In this document: positions 1-10,271 of the stretch, piece by piece
Numbering within the stretch: the first letter of the stretch is position 1
Layout: each line of letters opens with the position of its first letter
The notes under the pieces: generated by a model
What the model was told of the DNA's origin: nothing
Database searches by the model: none
Seen by the model: the letters and a program-made list of their open reading frames with translations, nothing else
Assembly (NCBI RefSeq): GCF_026230105.1
Contig: NC_079478.1
Coordinates: 26,737,653-26,801,652, forward strand
Direction of reading: 5' to 3'
Source of the DNA: Diorhabda sublineata
Lineage: Eukaryota; Arthropoda; Insecta; Coleoptera; Chrysomelidae
Length of the DNA stretch: 64,000 nt
Program-made: the position numbers and the translations under genes

Positions 1-269
1 TTGTTTATAATAAGTAAAAACCTTAAGCCGAACTTGACTTGTAAAACTTGTACAAAATGTAAGTTAACAAATTAATAGTTATTTGAATACCTATTAAGAA
101 TTTTTCAAATTACTTAGTCTTAGGGTCAAAAAATCGTACTCATTATCATTTATAGTAAAATATCGTTCTTGAATTCATAGTGCTGTAACAAATAAAGACA
201 CACGTTGAAAATTTATCCAAATCCAAAAGCGCAATAAAAATTGTTTGTATCCAAAAGAGTAAAATGTCC

Positions 270-610
270 ATAAGTTACGCGAGTTTACAACACGCTGATA
301 ACATTTACGAAATAGCTCACAACAGTAGACTAACGAATTCGCCTATTCGCGAGTATACATTGGTAAAGAGATGCATGTGTTATTAAAATTCACTACGGTA
401 AAGTCACCAATCTATAAATTCGCTACTTTACAGAGGTCGAAAAACAAGATTCACGCAGTTAGGTGAGTTTACAGTGGCAATATCTAGTATAACGAAACGA
501 GCTACAGATACGCGAGTCTACCATAGTGTGTATTGGTCATCTTACATCCAAATGCACCAATAACCCCAAATTCGCAAAAATTGCAGATTCGCGAGTTTAC
601 CATTGTAGGG
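270..610. repeat. degenerate tandem (satellite-like) repeat
   Basis: A motif close to ATTCGCGAGTTTACCATTG recurs in the same orientation near 280, 342, 415, 458, 511 and 588, with spacings of roughly 45-80 bases. The best copies are at 342-360 and 588-606; others are mutated (for example CGCTACTTTACAG near 420). No open reading frame crosses it. It is best read as an old minisatellite or a relic of a satellite monomer array. Copy boundaries are approximate because they were aligned by eye. Confidence 0.5.
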
Positions 611-789
611 ACGATATGATAGTGAAGAAATTGAAAAGGTAACAATCTGGGATCTTGGTTATGTCAAGACTGGTCATCATACGTGGAGATCAGGTGCCGG
701 ATACAAAAAGCATGGAGCTCATCCATGGAACTCAAAAACCTCAACTACATGAACAAATAATAAAATAAGAATATAAATAAGAATTACAG

Positions 790-1145
790 AATGCTACCTA
801 TGATGCGTGCTATTATACGGCATGGAAGGCTGGACACTGAAACGCAATAAACAGATTGGAGGCATTTGAGATATGTATGTATGTAAAAACCAAGGAAGGA
901 ATTCAGAGAAGAGTGAGAAGAGAACGTGAATTGCTGAGCACGATAAAACGTAAGAGCGAGAGATATTATTTGCTTCAACTTTTGAAAGAGGGAAAAAAGA
1001 GGATTGGATAAAAAGAGTTGTCGTGACTCCACAATATTAAAAATTGGACCGAGATAAGAGCCACAGGAGAATCAATTCATACCACCATTCGCAAAAATCC
1101 ATTATTGGATAGGAGAAGAAGAGACTATCGTCGAAGAGGAGAACA
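790..1145 (+). mobile_element. LINE 3'-end relic (C-terminal region of a reverse-transcriptase ORF)
   Basis: Broken plus-strand frames read LLYGMEGWTLKRNKQ, then RRVRRERELLSTIKRK, then WLHNIKNWTEIRATGE followed by a basic RRRRDYRRRGE run. This order (YG.E.W.L, HNI..WT, basic tail) is typical of the C-terminal tail of RTE/BovB-type LINE polymerases. Several stops and frame changes make it a dead fragment. No catalytic domain is present, so clade assignment is tentative. Confidence 0.55.
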
Positions 1146-1484
1146 GAAGAATCAATTTCCCCCCATCTGAAATGTCTCTTTTCATGGAGTTTTAATGGTT
1201 ATCTGAGATGGGGATGTGTTTGGATGTGATAATTAATTTATGGAATGATTGATGATGCGTTGAATACGGATGTATATACATTTTGCAGGTATAAATCTTG
1301 TTATTCGCTGAATTCATCGGAGGACTGCAATGAATTGACTAGCGTGCACTACTAACATTTGGCAATTTTCTGTAGTGAGCTGGTGGCCCATGAATTTTGT
1401 TTGATTTTGACAGCTGACTGTACGAATATATTATTTACAATAAATTATAGTGAGTATTTAAACAAAATAAATGTGGTCATGTCA

Positions 1485-1718
1485 TCAAAAAAAAGCAATT
1501 AACACATTTTTTATAACAATAGTGGCCCATTCATAAGAACACCAAGCAATAAATCTCTCATATTCTTTTAAATAATTTTTTTTTGATTTAGCAGATAGTG
1601 AAATATTTATGGCGGTAGAGACGACGCCCCGCAATTCTGGTTGTATAAATTGGCGTTCTTCACTCGACATTCCGCTTACAGGATTATTTCTGTTTGACTT
1701 GAGCAAACTTCTAAACAT
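1485..1718 (-). pseudogene. tyrosine-recombinase (Crypton/DIRS-like) N-terminal fragment
   Basis: A 77-residue minus-strand frame contains SAKSKKNYLKEYERFIAWC followed by a KNVLIAFF segment. This resembles the SAM-like N-terminal DNA-binding region of Crypton or DIRS-type tyrosine recombinases (SK..Y...Y..F..W......ENVLLAYF). The catalytic R-H-R-Y domain is absent, and the frame closes directly after the match. The printed start is not necessarily a real initiator. A chance match cannot be excluded. Confidence 0.4.
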
Positions 1719-2394
1719 GAATCAATGCTACCAACTCACCAACCACGTTACGGTGTGATTTCCCTAATGTATATCTTCAACAATTTCTATAAATAAATAA
1801 CGCGAGAAGCCAAAACAAAGCAAATAGTATAAAACACTTGTAACAAGAGATCATTCCAGCATCCAATAAAAAGCCCTCGATTTTCTTGTATTTTGAGATA
1901 CTATTATTGCATGTGAATCAAATGTAATTAATTGTAGTTAAGTAATTAATGATAAAAATTGTTCATTAAAGATTAAGCAGCATCTGAGGGTTCGTAATTG
2001 ATTACCTGTCTCAAATATTCACTCCACGGGATGAATAAAAGCTTAACAATCATTTTCTTTCAGCCTTGTATATAACACAAGACCATGTGACTGAAGACGA
2101 AATCTGAATATTTTTAGTCTAGAGATAATAGGCTGAAATTCATAAGAAATTTGTGGAATCGGACAAAGGGTTCGAAATAAAATAAATAATAAACATATTA
2201 TTTATATAGCATATTTATTTATCATTCACCATTTCTTCTTAAGCAATTATTTGAATGAAATATGAAGAATGTTACCAATGAAGAATAATTTAATGAATTT
2301 TTATATGAAATATTCTAATAATACAAATAATGAATATTCTTTCTAACACAAATATGTACTAATATTATAGGCAACTTCTTATAACTAAATAGAA
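1719..2394. other. intergenic AT-rich DNA
   Basis: About 675 bases without a supportable gene. It lies downstream of the Osiris exon that ends at 2395 and would contain its 3' untranslated region; several AATAAA-like motifs occur on the minus strand but none can be singled out. Confidence 0.4.
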
Positions 2395-2747
2395 TTAATT
2401 TTGATAATAATGATAATGTTCTAAGGCGTCATCCCCAAATATTCCTATTTCAGGAATGGTTTCGTATTGTTCTTGATAACTATTTATCACATCGTCATCA
2501 TGAGACCATCCGTGGGATTTCTCGATAACTTTTATTGTGGGACCAGCATGTTTCCAGGCAACTTTGGAATAGCCTATTAAAGAAGCAATTATTAGACTGA
2601 ATGTGCTCATAATAACTGAAACTCCTGTCATTATAAGCATTGCTTTAAATACTAGTGGAAGTAAAATAGATTTTATCATGAATATTCCCAGCATCAAATT
2701 AAGAGCAAATTTATGATTCCTTTTGCTTCTTGCTGTTTCTAAGTAGC
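2395..2747 (-). CDS. Osiris family protein, C-terminal exon (gene incomplete in view)
   Basis: Osiris (DUF1676) proteins are insect-specific secreted or endomembrane proteins expressed mainly in cuticle-forming cells. This exon follows a clean acceptor (TTATTTGCAG at 2748) and reads GYLETARSKRNHKF, then a long hydrophobic stretch (about residues 15-65: LNLMLGIFMIKSILLPL to SLIIASLIGYSKVAW), then an acidic, His/Tyr-rich tail ending HYHYYQN and a stop. The basic linker followed by the paired hydrophobic segment and Tyr-rich C-terminus is the Osiris layout, also seen in the two complete genes of this window at 22 and 49 kb on the same strand. It starts in phase 1, as in the 22 kb gene. The Cys-containing N-terminal exon was not identified; a phase-compatible signal-peptide exon lies at 5126-5291. 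Divergent from the canonical AGKAL motif, so paralogue identity is not assigned. Confidence 0.7.
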
Positions 2748-2989
2748 CTGCAAATAATTGTCATTAGTGAGATACATGTTAAATAAATTAATAAAATTAT
2801 CTTATCACAATACCATAACTTTGAGGTGTAATACGCATATTTTGAAGAATTATCGCAAATACTAAAATTTTTAGTTGGGAATGGAAATAGTTTCATTATA
2901 AAAATGGAATGATATACAAATACTATGGAACTACTTAAGGACATAATAATGGACACAGAAATAAAAGGATGTGAAACATACAAGTCAAA

Positions 2990-3855
2990 ATCAAACGAGA
3001 TTGAAAGATAATATTAAGAAAAGATTATGGAGAAAATGTATAACACATAAAGACATTAGGATCATGGAAAAATATTAGTTAATGAGCAGAGGAGAAAATT
3101 CTCTTACAAAAAATTAGAAATTAGAAAGAAGAGCAAAATAAGGAATAAGACAAAAGGAAAAGATAATTTTTACTGAAGATAGATTATGAAGATAAAGAAA
3201 GAATACAGAACATACTGGAGATATATTAGAAGAGTGTCTGTTTTAACAGAATATGAGAAAATAGCTGTTAAAGAATCTAAAGGCAACCACACGAATATTG
3301 GCCATTGGAAAATACCTGCATATGAAAAGATAACTTCAGAATTGATTTAACATATTTTCGAGAAAAGAAAGCTCTTATCACTTAAGTTCTGGAAAAAGAT
3401 TGGAAGATCGGAGTGACATTAGCAATACTTAACAAAAGGGAGAGTGAAGCTTACAATAATGTTTGTGGTATCGGGCTAGTAAGTACAGGGTTTGAAGTAT
3501 ACGAACAAATAAAGTACAAAGAAGAAAATAAACAAAAGTATGTACATACATTTATTATTATGAAAAAACATTTTATAGAATAAAGAGGGAGAAGTTTGTG
3601 AGTATTATTGCAAAGGACGAATCAGTGGAAAGCTAATAAGAGCCAAGGAAACAAAAGACTAAGTAATCATTAAAAATTGCTGCGTCAGGATGAGATTTAA
3701 GGGCTACTAAAGATATGGCTATAATAGAAATTGAACAATAGAATAACGTATATATAGAAAACTAGATATTAGTACACGTTTTTAAGTATCTAAGACTAGT
3801 GATTGATGAGAGGCAAGATATAGAAAACAAAAGAAGAACCAAACAGACAGTTTAA
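2990..3855 (+). mobile_element. possible decayed LINE
   Basis: An A-rich, purine-rich stretch with heavily broken plus-strand frames. The only specific signal is at 3772-3850, which reads VFKYLRLVIDERQDIENKRRTKQT, similar to the FKYLG..I...G block found after the catalytic YADD of LINE polymerases. The rest cannot be aligned by eye. An alternative is simple AT-rich intron sequence of the 2.4 kb Osiris gene. Confidence 0.3.
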
Positions 3856-3960
3856 GGTACAATAATTTCTTGTGAATATTTTAGCAATATTGTCTGGTCT
3901 TTTAAAAAATACTTTGGAATAATCAAGTCTTATCGTATCTCTTCTGCTAAACATCAGGAA
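3850..3960 (-). mobile_element. IS630/Tc1-type transposase C-terminal scrap
   Basis: The minus strand reads a segment with FFKRPDNIAK, matching the (K)RPDNI.D..... block near the C-terminus of Tc1/IS630-like insect transposases. The same block occurs in the opposite orientation at 4664-4690 and again at 33040-33060. It faces the larger plus-strand fragment at 4090-4770. Confidence 0.45.
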
Positions 3961-4089
3961 AAAATCTTTGAAGATACTAAAAAATGAGTCAAAACACCAA
4001 ATAAACAATTGATATGAACACGGTTACTGTCATTTATGTATTTAAAGTTACTAAAAGACATCAGTATAATATCTATGCACGTATTGAAT

Positions 4090-4770
4090 TTCGTTACGAC
4101 ACATTTTTTCGAGATTCGAAGAATAGATATTCTTATCATGGTTGGTTATGGTAATAAAAGAAGAACTCAAAAGGAGGTGAAATTTTTAATAATAAATACT
4201 TTGGTCAACCCGTTTCGCAGTCTACTGTTAGCAAAATTAACACAAGATTCGTGAAACTGGAAAATATTGGAAAGCCAGGTAGAAATGTTCAAGTTACTGA
4301 TGAGAAACAGTTAAATGTACTAGAGATTGAGGAAAATCCGCATAATACAACTCGAGAACTTGTCGCCGACAACGATGTGAGTAAACCATCTATTTTGAGA
4401 GTTTTACACAAAGAAAAATATCACCCTTACAAAGCTTAGTTGATTCAGGAGTTAAATGAAGATGATCCTGATAGGAAGCAAGAATTCTTTAAATTGATGA
4501 TGGACAGAATGAATGCAGATTTGCAGTTCATAAACAAAATAGTTTTTCTGATGAAACGACGTTTCATTTAAACGGAACGGTTACACGTACAGTCAGAAAT
4601 TATTTAAACAAAGTTTTCCCAATAGGTGGATTGGAAGATGTTTATTTAAAATCCGAAGTATATTTTAAATGACCAGACAATATTGATAATTTGAAAATTA
4701 GAATAACGGAAGAAAGTAACAAAATGTTGTTCTTCCAAAATCGTCCACTTTATATGGCTGAACTGGGACT
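4090..4770 (+). mobile_element. IS630/Tc1-type DNA transposon fragment (transposase pseudogene)
   Basis: Plus-strand frames carry a helix-turn-helix region and linker (GKPGRNVQVTDEKQLNVLEI, then NPHNTTRELVADNDVSKPSI, then ILRVLHKEKYHPYKA), then a stop, then LIQELNEDDPDRKQEFF and a QFINKIVF segment leading to a first DDE aspartate region (SDETTFHLNGTVTR, frame-shifted). This is the layout of the insect IS630/Tc1-mariner group whose members read HKYHPYK..LVQELN..D...R..FC...M. At least two stops or shifts; no terminal inverted repeats found. A second, about 80 percent similar copy lies reversed at 32930-33890. Confidence 0.7.
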
Positions 4771-5125
4771 AAAATCCTCTCCTTTTCTTATTTAAAGTTT
4801 TTGAGGGGGTGCTCATAATTCAGAGTGGAGGGTGATAATATTTTCAAACTGTAAATTGTCAATTTAAGAATGAAAATCAACCAGTTACAAGTTTTTGTCA
4901 CATAGTACATAACAAAGCTAAATTTGAATTTTTTCCGTACATAAGGACCGCATTGTATAGTAGATAAAATAATATTAACATTATATGCATCCTCAAATGG
5001 TTTCAAATTGAATTTTTTTGTTTATAAAAAATAAAATCTGTTAACATCAAAATGCAATGCAATAAAAAAAACATTAAGCTTAAAATAAGTAGAGATGAAA
5101 AAGTTCCATTGAATTCCAAATTTAC

Positions 5126-5291
5126 CTTTACTTAAAATTTTATCCGAGTAGTTTGAGAATATTTCACAATTACTTTTTGGTGTTAACGACTCACCACCAC
5201 TAACAATTACTAAATAAAAAATAACAAAAAAGAAAACGAGTTGGTGTGTGCGGATTCGCATATTCATACCAAATTCATTAAAAACTGTCAT
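5126..5291 (-). CDS. candidate signal-peptide exon (possibly exon 1 of the 2.4 kb Osiris gene)
   Basis: An ATG at 5291 opens a frame with a good signal peptide (MRIRTHQLVFFFVIFYLVIV), followed by SGGESLTPKSNCEIF and SNYSDKILSK. It ends at a donor AAAG/GTAAAT (5126) in phase 1, which is the phase needed by the Osiris exon at 2747. A stronger donor (GTGAGT) also in phase 1 lies inside it near 5182. The usual Osiris Cys-CLK-DGV segment is missing, so if this is the right gene a middle exon is lost or unseen. Equally it could be an unrelated secreted-protein exon or a chance frame. Confidence 0.3.
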
Positions 5292-5800
5292 GTAGCGGTT
5301 GACCTATTCTCAGGATAACTCAACAAAATACGATAAGCAAATAGCATATTTGAGTACTTTGTACCTAGAACAATTCTATTCGATAAAAGTAATGTTTCAT
5401 TATCTTCTCACTCATAATAAATAATACTGTCAGAGGTTTTAAATTTTTCGTAACTTAGCTTGAAAAAAAAAAACTAGACAAATAAAGTACCTCAGCCAAT
5501 CACAGGCACTACCTCAAATATGGATACAATTCAAAAATAGATTTAGTAACCAATTGTAGCCTAAGATAGCAGCATCTACCTAACCATGAATCAAATACAA
5601 TTTGATATACGTACAGAATTTCGAAGCTACCACTGTAGATGGCGCCCAGTAATTATTAATATTAAAGTGAGGTTCTAGTTTTGGATAGGTAGGTTATAAT
5701 TAATTCAGTAAAGATTATGTTATGAAGTTAATTGTTACTATACATGAAATTGAAGCTAAGGAACTTTACGTTTAATCGGTGCTATTGACTTTTACATTTG
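5292..5800. other. intergenic AT-rich DNA
   Basis: No gene, repeat or RNA could be supported here. Confidence 0.4.
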
Positions 5801-5845
5801 CTGAACACACTATTTACACAACCACCTCATCAACACAATTACATT

Positions 5846-5890
5846 GTCTGACGCGCATTTCGATAACTCAGTTATCGTCTTCAGAGTCTG
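5846..5890 (-). ncRNA. hammerhead-ribozyme-like motif, probable Penelope terminal-repeat relic
   Basis: Read on the minus strand, the core CTGAAGA (5884-5878) is followed by the hairpin CGATAAC-TGA-GTTATCG (5877-5861), then AAATGCGCGTC, then AGAC (5849-5846). This is the order conserved core, stem II, GAAA box, short stem III, cleavage triplet GTC, stem I of a type I hammerhead. A homologous copy in the other orientation sits just behind the Penelope GIY-YIG relic at 48537-48579. Departures: the stem I partner upstream is poor, and stem II absorbs the G expected before AAA, so cleavage activity is doubtful. Confidence 0.4.
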
Positions 5891-6486
5891 GAGGTGAACT
5901 GTATTATGAATATGTGTTTGGAAACATGCAAGCAATTACTTGTCACAAATATGAGCACTAGTGTGACTACTAAATACGGGCAGTGCCCATATTAAGAACA
6001 CTACATTCATAACATTTGTTTCTACTAATATTCGGATTTCCTCAATGCTAGAGTTGCTATAATTCAGAGTGTAATAAAGATAAAACATGCCGCCATATTT
6101 CACGGACTACTTTGCAACTCCATCCAACTTAAATAATTTCTACGATTATTTCTACTAATTCGTTATTTATACCACGACTATTTATTTAAAACTAACTATA
6201 GTTCTTCCAATATCAATTGCAGAAGAGAGTTGTGCGAGGAACAATCAATATTCCATGAATAGGCACGGCACTCATCCCCAATTAAAAAATGGAAAATAAT
6301 GTTTACTCCCTATATAACATTCGGTAAACATCTTAACAAACCGTCAGTCTACGTGGACTTGATGAATGTGAGTAAAATTCATCATCTCCACTGTTTACCC
6401 ATGACAACATCGAATCGCAAACATAAATGCATTTGTATTGGCCACAGGGGTATGTACACAATTTCTTTGAAATATTCTAGACTATT

Positions 6487-6509
6487 CACAGACTGCTAGA
6501 CAGTCTGTG
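6487..6509. other. perfect short hairpin
   Basis: CACAGACTG, loop CTAGA, CAGTCTGTG: a perfect 9 bp stem. It is followed by a GC-richer GCAGTGGCGCGGCTAAG stretch. No function can be assigned. Confidence 0.4.
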
Positions 6510-6619
6510 ATAAGCAGTGGCGCGGCTAAGTGAGATTTATTGATTTCATAAATTTCTTCAAATAAATAGAAATATTACGTTATTTAGACTATAGGTGGAA
6601 AGGAGACAAAAGAATTGCA

Positions 6620-6960
6620 CAGTAGTGAGAATAAAGATAGGTATGAATTTAATAATGAAGATTTAGATATACAAAAACAGCAAGTTATTTTGAATATATT
6701 TGAATGTTTCAAATAGGAAAATATTCAGCAATCTTATAATGCAGTCACAGTAAGAATTGCTAAATTAATAAGAGAATAAATTTTCTATTTATCGAGTCAT
6801 GAAAAGAGGTTGCTGTGGATCATTCACAAAATCGAAAAACATGTACTTCATACGTAGGATAATTTATGGTTTATACAAGGAAAACAGGGTTGCGACAAAA
6901 AATTGAATTAACTGATGGTAATAATCGAATCGTCTAGGATAGTTCGATTGCGTCAGATGG
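6620..6960 (+). mobile_element. DDE transposase N-terminal (helix-turn-helix) relic
   Basis: Broken frames read DIQKQQVILNIFECFK, then ENIQQSYNAVTVRIAKLI, then FIRRIIYGLYKENRVATKN. This order (..VINVYE.F..E......VV.R.AKATGVS, then D.CVIRR.IH.FY.....PT) matches the double helix-turn-helix head of a widespread insect IS630/Tc1-like transposase. Stops interrupt it and no DDE domain follows. Confidence 0.45.
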
Positions 6961-7329
6961 AAGACTACCGAAGTTCTAATAGAAGAATGGGTTGCAAAAA
7001 ACACTCAGTTCACGTCTAGTATCCTTTTTAAACAAAACCTCCTCACAGGCAGGTACATATCACTCGTCTATTTGAGTTTTATAATTTATAATTCAGTTGT
7101 TAATGAGGTATGATGATGATTTTTTGTTAAGTTCCAAGTAGGACTATAATTGAATGCAACTGTCTAAATAATTGCGTATAATGCCGTCCAATTTATAATG
7201 CCTTTATCTATAATTGCCTTTTAACGAAAACTTTCTCGCATTAGATATACATATTTTTGAAAGTATTTATAAATATGATAAATTTATAATATGAGGTATC
7301 GACGCCTATGGTAGATCAAACAGAGTTTT

Positions 7330-7665
7330 TATAACATTCATTTGATATTGGAAGAACTATAACTGCGTTTACACAAATCATTTATATACCTAAATAAAAT
7401 TCTACAAAGTTCTAGAACAAAGAGAAGCAGAAGAAATAAATAAATAGACTTTTATAAAAAATATTTAGGAGAAATAATGTAAATAAACCGACTTCTATTA
7501 ACAAAATTATGTACAAATAAACATAAAACGAGTTCCACCATTTATAAAAATGTAAATGACGTCGCCCAAAAGAAAACTCCTCGTGAAATCGCCAAATTTT
7601 TAAAATTCCATTGTAGCTGGAGAGGACAGGCCTAAGGACCCAATGCTCCAAACTTGTTCTTAACT
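7330..7665 (-). repeat. dispersed repeat, copy 1 (inverted relative to 16540-16800)
   Basis: The reverse complement of this interval aligns over about 280 bases with 16545-16795: shared blocks include ATGGAATTTTAAAAAT, GGGCGACGTC, ATAAATGGTGGAA, GTTTATTTG, TTCTAAATATTT/TCCTAAATATTT, GTTCTAGAACTTT and AATGATTTGTGTAAAC. A 79-residue minus-strand frame across it is not conserved in the other copy, so it is not taken as a gene. Family unknown. Confidence 0.6.
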
Positions 7666-8744
7666 ATAATATAAATTAAAGGGCAGCTTTTGACAGCTTG
7701 GTAATAAAGACTATTATTGGCGGGCTGTGGAATAGAATACGAAAATATTCAATAAAACTATGTTGAATACATGAGAAATAATAAAAATTACTCACATTAG
7801 TTAATTGAAAGTGATTTTGCTGTTATACAATTGTACAATTGATGGAAATCGCAAGTAATTTTTGGAAAAACTCGATGACAACAGAAGCTGGCTAATAATA
7901 TTGGATATCTGAAAATTTACCTCTTCTATTATTAGTGAAATATACACATATTATTTGAGAAAAGTCATTATGTCATTACTAAAGGTTTACTATAACCATA
8001 GATAACTAACCAATAATCGACTTGAAAGAGAAAAGCTCGTTTTGGGAGGTATAACGCCATTTTACGTAGTAATCATCAGTTTAAATTAACAGATATAAAT
8101 GTTTATCGGTACGCGAAAATCTTAGATAAGAGGTACATGGAATCAGAGATGTGATTACCTAGAAGCATTTGCCATTTACTTGTGTCTGAATTATCATTAT
8201 CCAACATTATAAAGTTTCATATTACGATGGAAAGAGGAAGAGGAAACCCATACTCACGTTCTTAGTAAACCAGGATTTATCATTTTCTCAATCCCATTCT
8301 TCAAAGATGAATATTGTAATTGTATCCGAACGGCATATGAGACTCCCCTCCCTCACAGGAGATTCACTAGACCGAAAAGCGTGTCGAGGTAAAAAAACAC
8401 GAAGGTAAGTTTTTTCTTGTATTTTCACAGTTTTCAGAGATCCATCCACAACGTTATTGTGGTGTAGAGCGATTGTACGTTGATGTTTTGTACTTTGTTA
8501 CAAATGTCAAAAGTTAAATGTGATTTGTGAATGTCGAAATCGGATGAACCGTAAACATGGCCGTCGTTTGGCTGTATTATCAGAAAATTGAATTGAAAAA
8601 TTGAAAATTATTTATTGTCTTGAAAAACAACTCTTATCCTTTTTGTAAACAGTTTCTATACTCGCCTGTCTCTCAGTATTTATGTTTGTTGTTATCAAAT
8701 AAAATCGTTTTAATTTCTACCCACACTACAAACTCCCGAAGAAT
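7666..8744. other. intergenic DNA, possibly the left part of a pogo-like element
   Basis: No gene seen. The stretch runs into the psq-type transposase relic at 8745 and may include its 5' noncoding region, but no terminal repeat was recognised. Confidence 0.3.
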
Positions 8745-9150
8745 ATTTTTTACACTTGGACTAAAGATGATATGAAACTTGTTATGCTAGCAGTTAAGAG
8801 GGGGGTGACAAAAGTATACAGGGCCGCCAAACATTATAAAATATAACGTTCAGCTTTCAGACGATATTTAGAGGAGAACCAGGAAAAGAAATCCAAATTG
8901 GTATAAAGTCTTTACAAAACGTTGAACAGGAATAGACTTTGGTATCTCTAATTATACGCTTATGCAAAGTAGGATGCCATTAACGTGAAAAGTATTACTT
9001 ATATGCGTCAAGAAATACTGTGACCAAAATAATTTGAACATGAAATCCAAAAGAGTAATGAGGCGTCATAAAAATATCAGTAAACGAAAGGCACAAAACC
9101 TCAATTCTCGTAGAGCAGAGAAGTTGAATAAAATAGTAATTAGAGATTTG
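8745..9150 (+). mobile_element. pogo/Tigger-like transposase fragment (psq helix-turn-helix and CENP-B-like domain)
   Basis: The plus strand reads YTWTKDDMKLVMLAVKRGVT, KVYRAAKHYKI, a stop in place of the turn, then RSAFRRYLEENQEKK. This is a psq-type DNA-binding helix-turn-helix (A...V..G.S...AAK.Y.IPRSTLRRYL). Downstream, RRHKNISKRKAQNLNSRRAE KLNK near 9060-9130 matches the second DNA-binding part (F..R.P.IS.RKP...S.AR...FN). Stops and shifts break it, and no DDE domain is present. Known role of the family: cut-and-paste transposition; this copy cannot encode it. Confidence 0.65.
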
Positions 9151-9159
9151 CTTAATTAT

Positions 9160-10271
9160 TCATTAGATTTTCGATAATTGTCACGATATCTGAACACTTG
9201 TTTTGCAATTCACGCTATTACATATTTGGAATTTTCTATATGTGATTTAGATTTTCAATAGAAGCAATTTTATTTTGTATTTGTATTCGTTCCTGAAAAC
9301 ATGGCATATTTACAGCGCCCGTCGGAAATATGGCCAATTTCCCAATTTAAAAAAATCTTACACAAATAAATAATTAGGAGCTATATGCTGAATACTTTGA
9401 TGTATTAAAGCTGAAGATAAATACATTATAGAAGGTCATAAATTTGACATGTTTAATTTTTTGACAAGTGAAAAAATAAGAGCCTAACCTTAAGGTGGCC
9501 ACCCAGGTACTTTATTTTATATGGTGCTATTCATGTGCAGGGGAAGCAAATGAATTACATTATTAAGACCAAAAGCATTACAAAGCAATAACAAACGTTT
9601 AAATTAACGGATCTTTGAAGAAATTTCTTTAAAAATATACAATAAGGTGAAACTATGTTTAACAAGATTTTGTAAAAGATCGACTATTAAAGTAAACTAC
9701 TTATTGAAATCATAAAAATAATAATACAATGGATATAGGAAAATTCACCAAAACTATATCAGATGTTAAGTACAAAACAAAATTTAGTTTAGTTGAGTTT
9801 AAAATATATTGAATACTTCATATAATATGCAGCGCCATCTTCATTGGCATTTATACAATAATTCATATATGAGAAACTTTACAGGCTCCTTCTGATTTTC
9901 CAACTAAATGTTGAATTCGTTCTATAGGACGCTACTATTTAATTCGATAAATTTTTTACTGGAACGAAAGAAATGGAGATATCTATACTTTACATTTTTT
10001 ATTTGTAATCATCACAAGCAGATGCAGTTAATAGTATCTTATCGAAGGTAAACAAATAAAGTTTTTAATATTTAGAATATAAACAAAGTATTTAATAATT
10101 TTCATCTGGAATAATTTGATTTTCCCCTTCTATCTACAATTAGACTGTTTTATTCATTTAATCTTAATCTTATACAAGTAATATATATTCAAACTTCATT
10201 ATTATGACAGAAGTCAAAAATCTTCAGTAACCAGGGAAAATTGCATAGTATTCAAAAAACGATTCATGATA
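9160..10271. other. intergenic AT-rich DNA
   Basis: No supportable gene, repeat or RNA. Confidence 0.4.

Noticed and set aside
2711..2983. 90-residue hydrophobic minus-strand frame just upstream of the Osiris exon
   Set aside because: It overlaps the splice acceptor in another frame and lacks Osiris Cys/CLK motifs; most likely intron.
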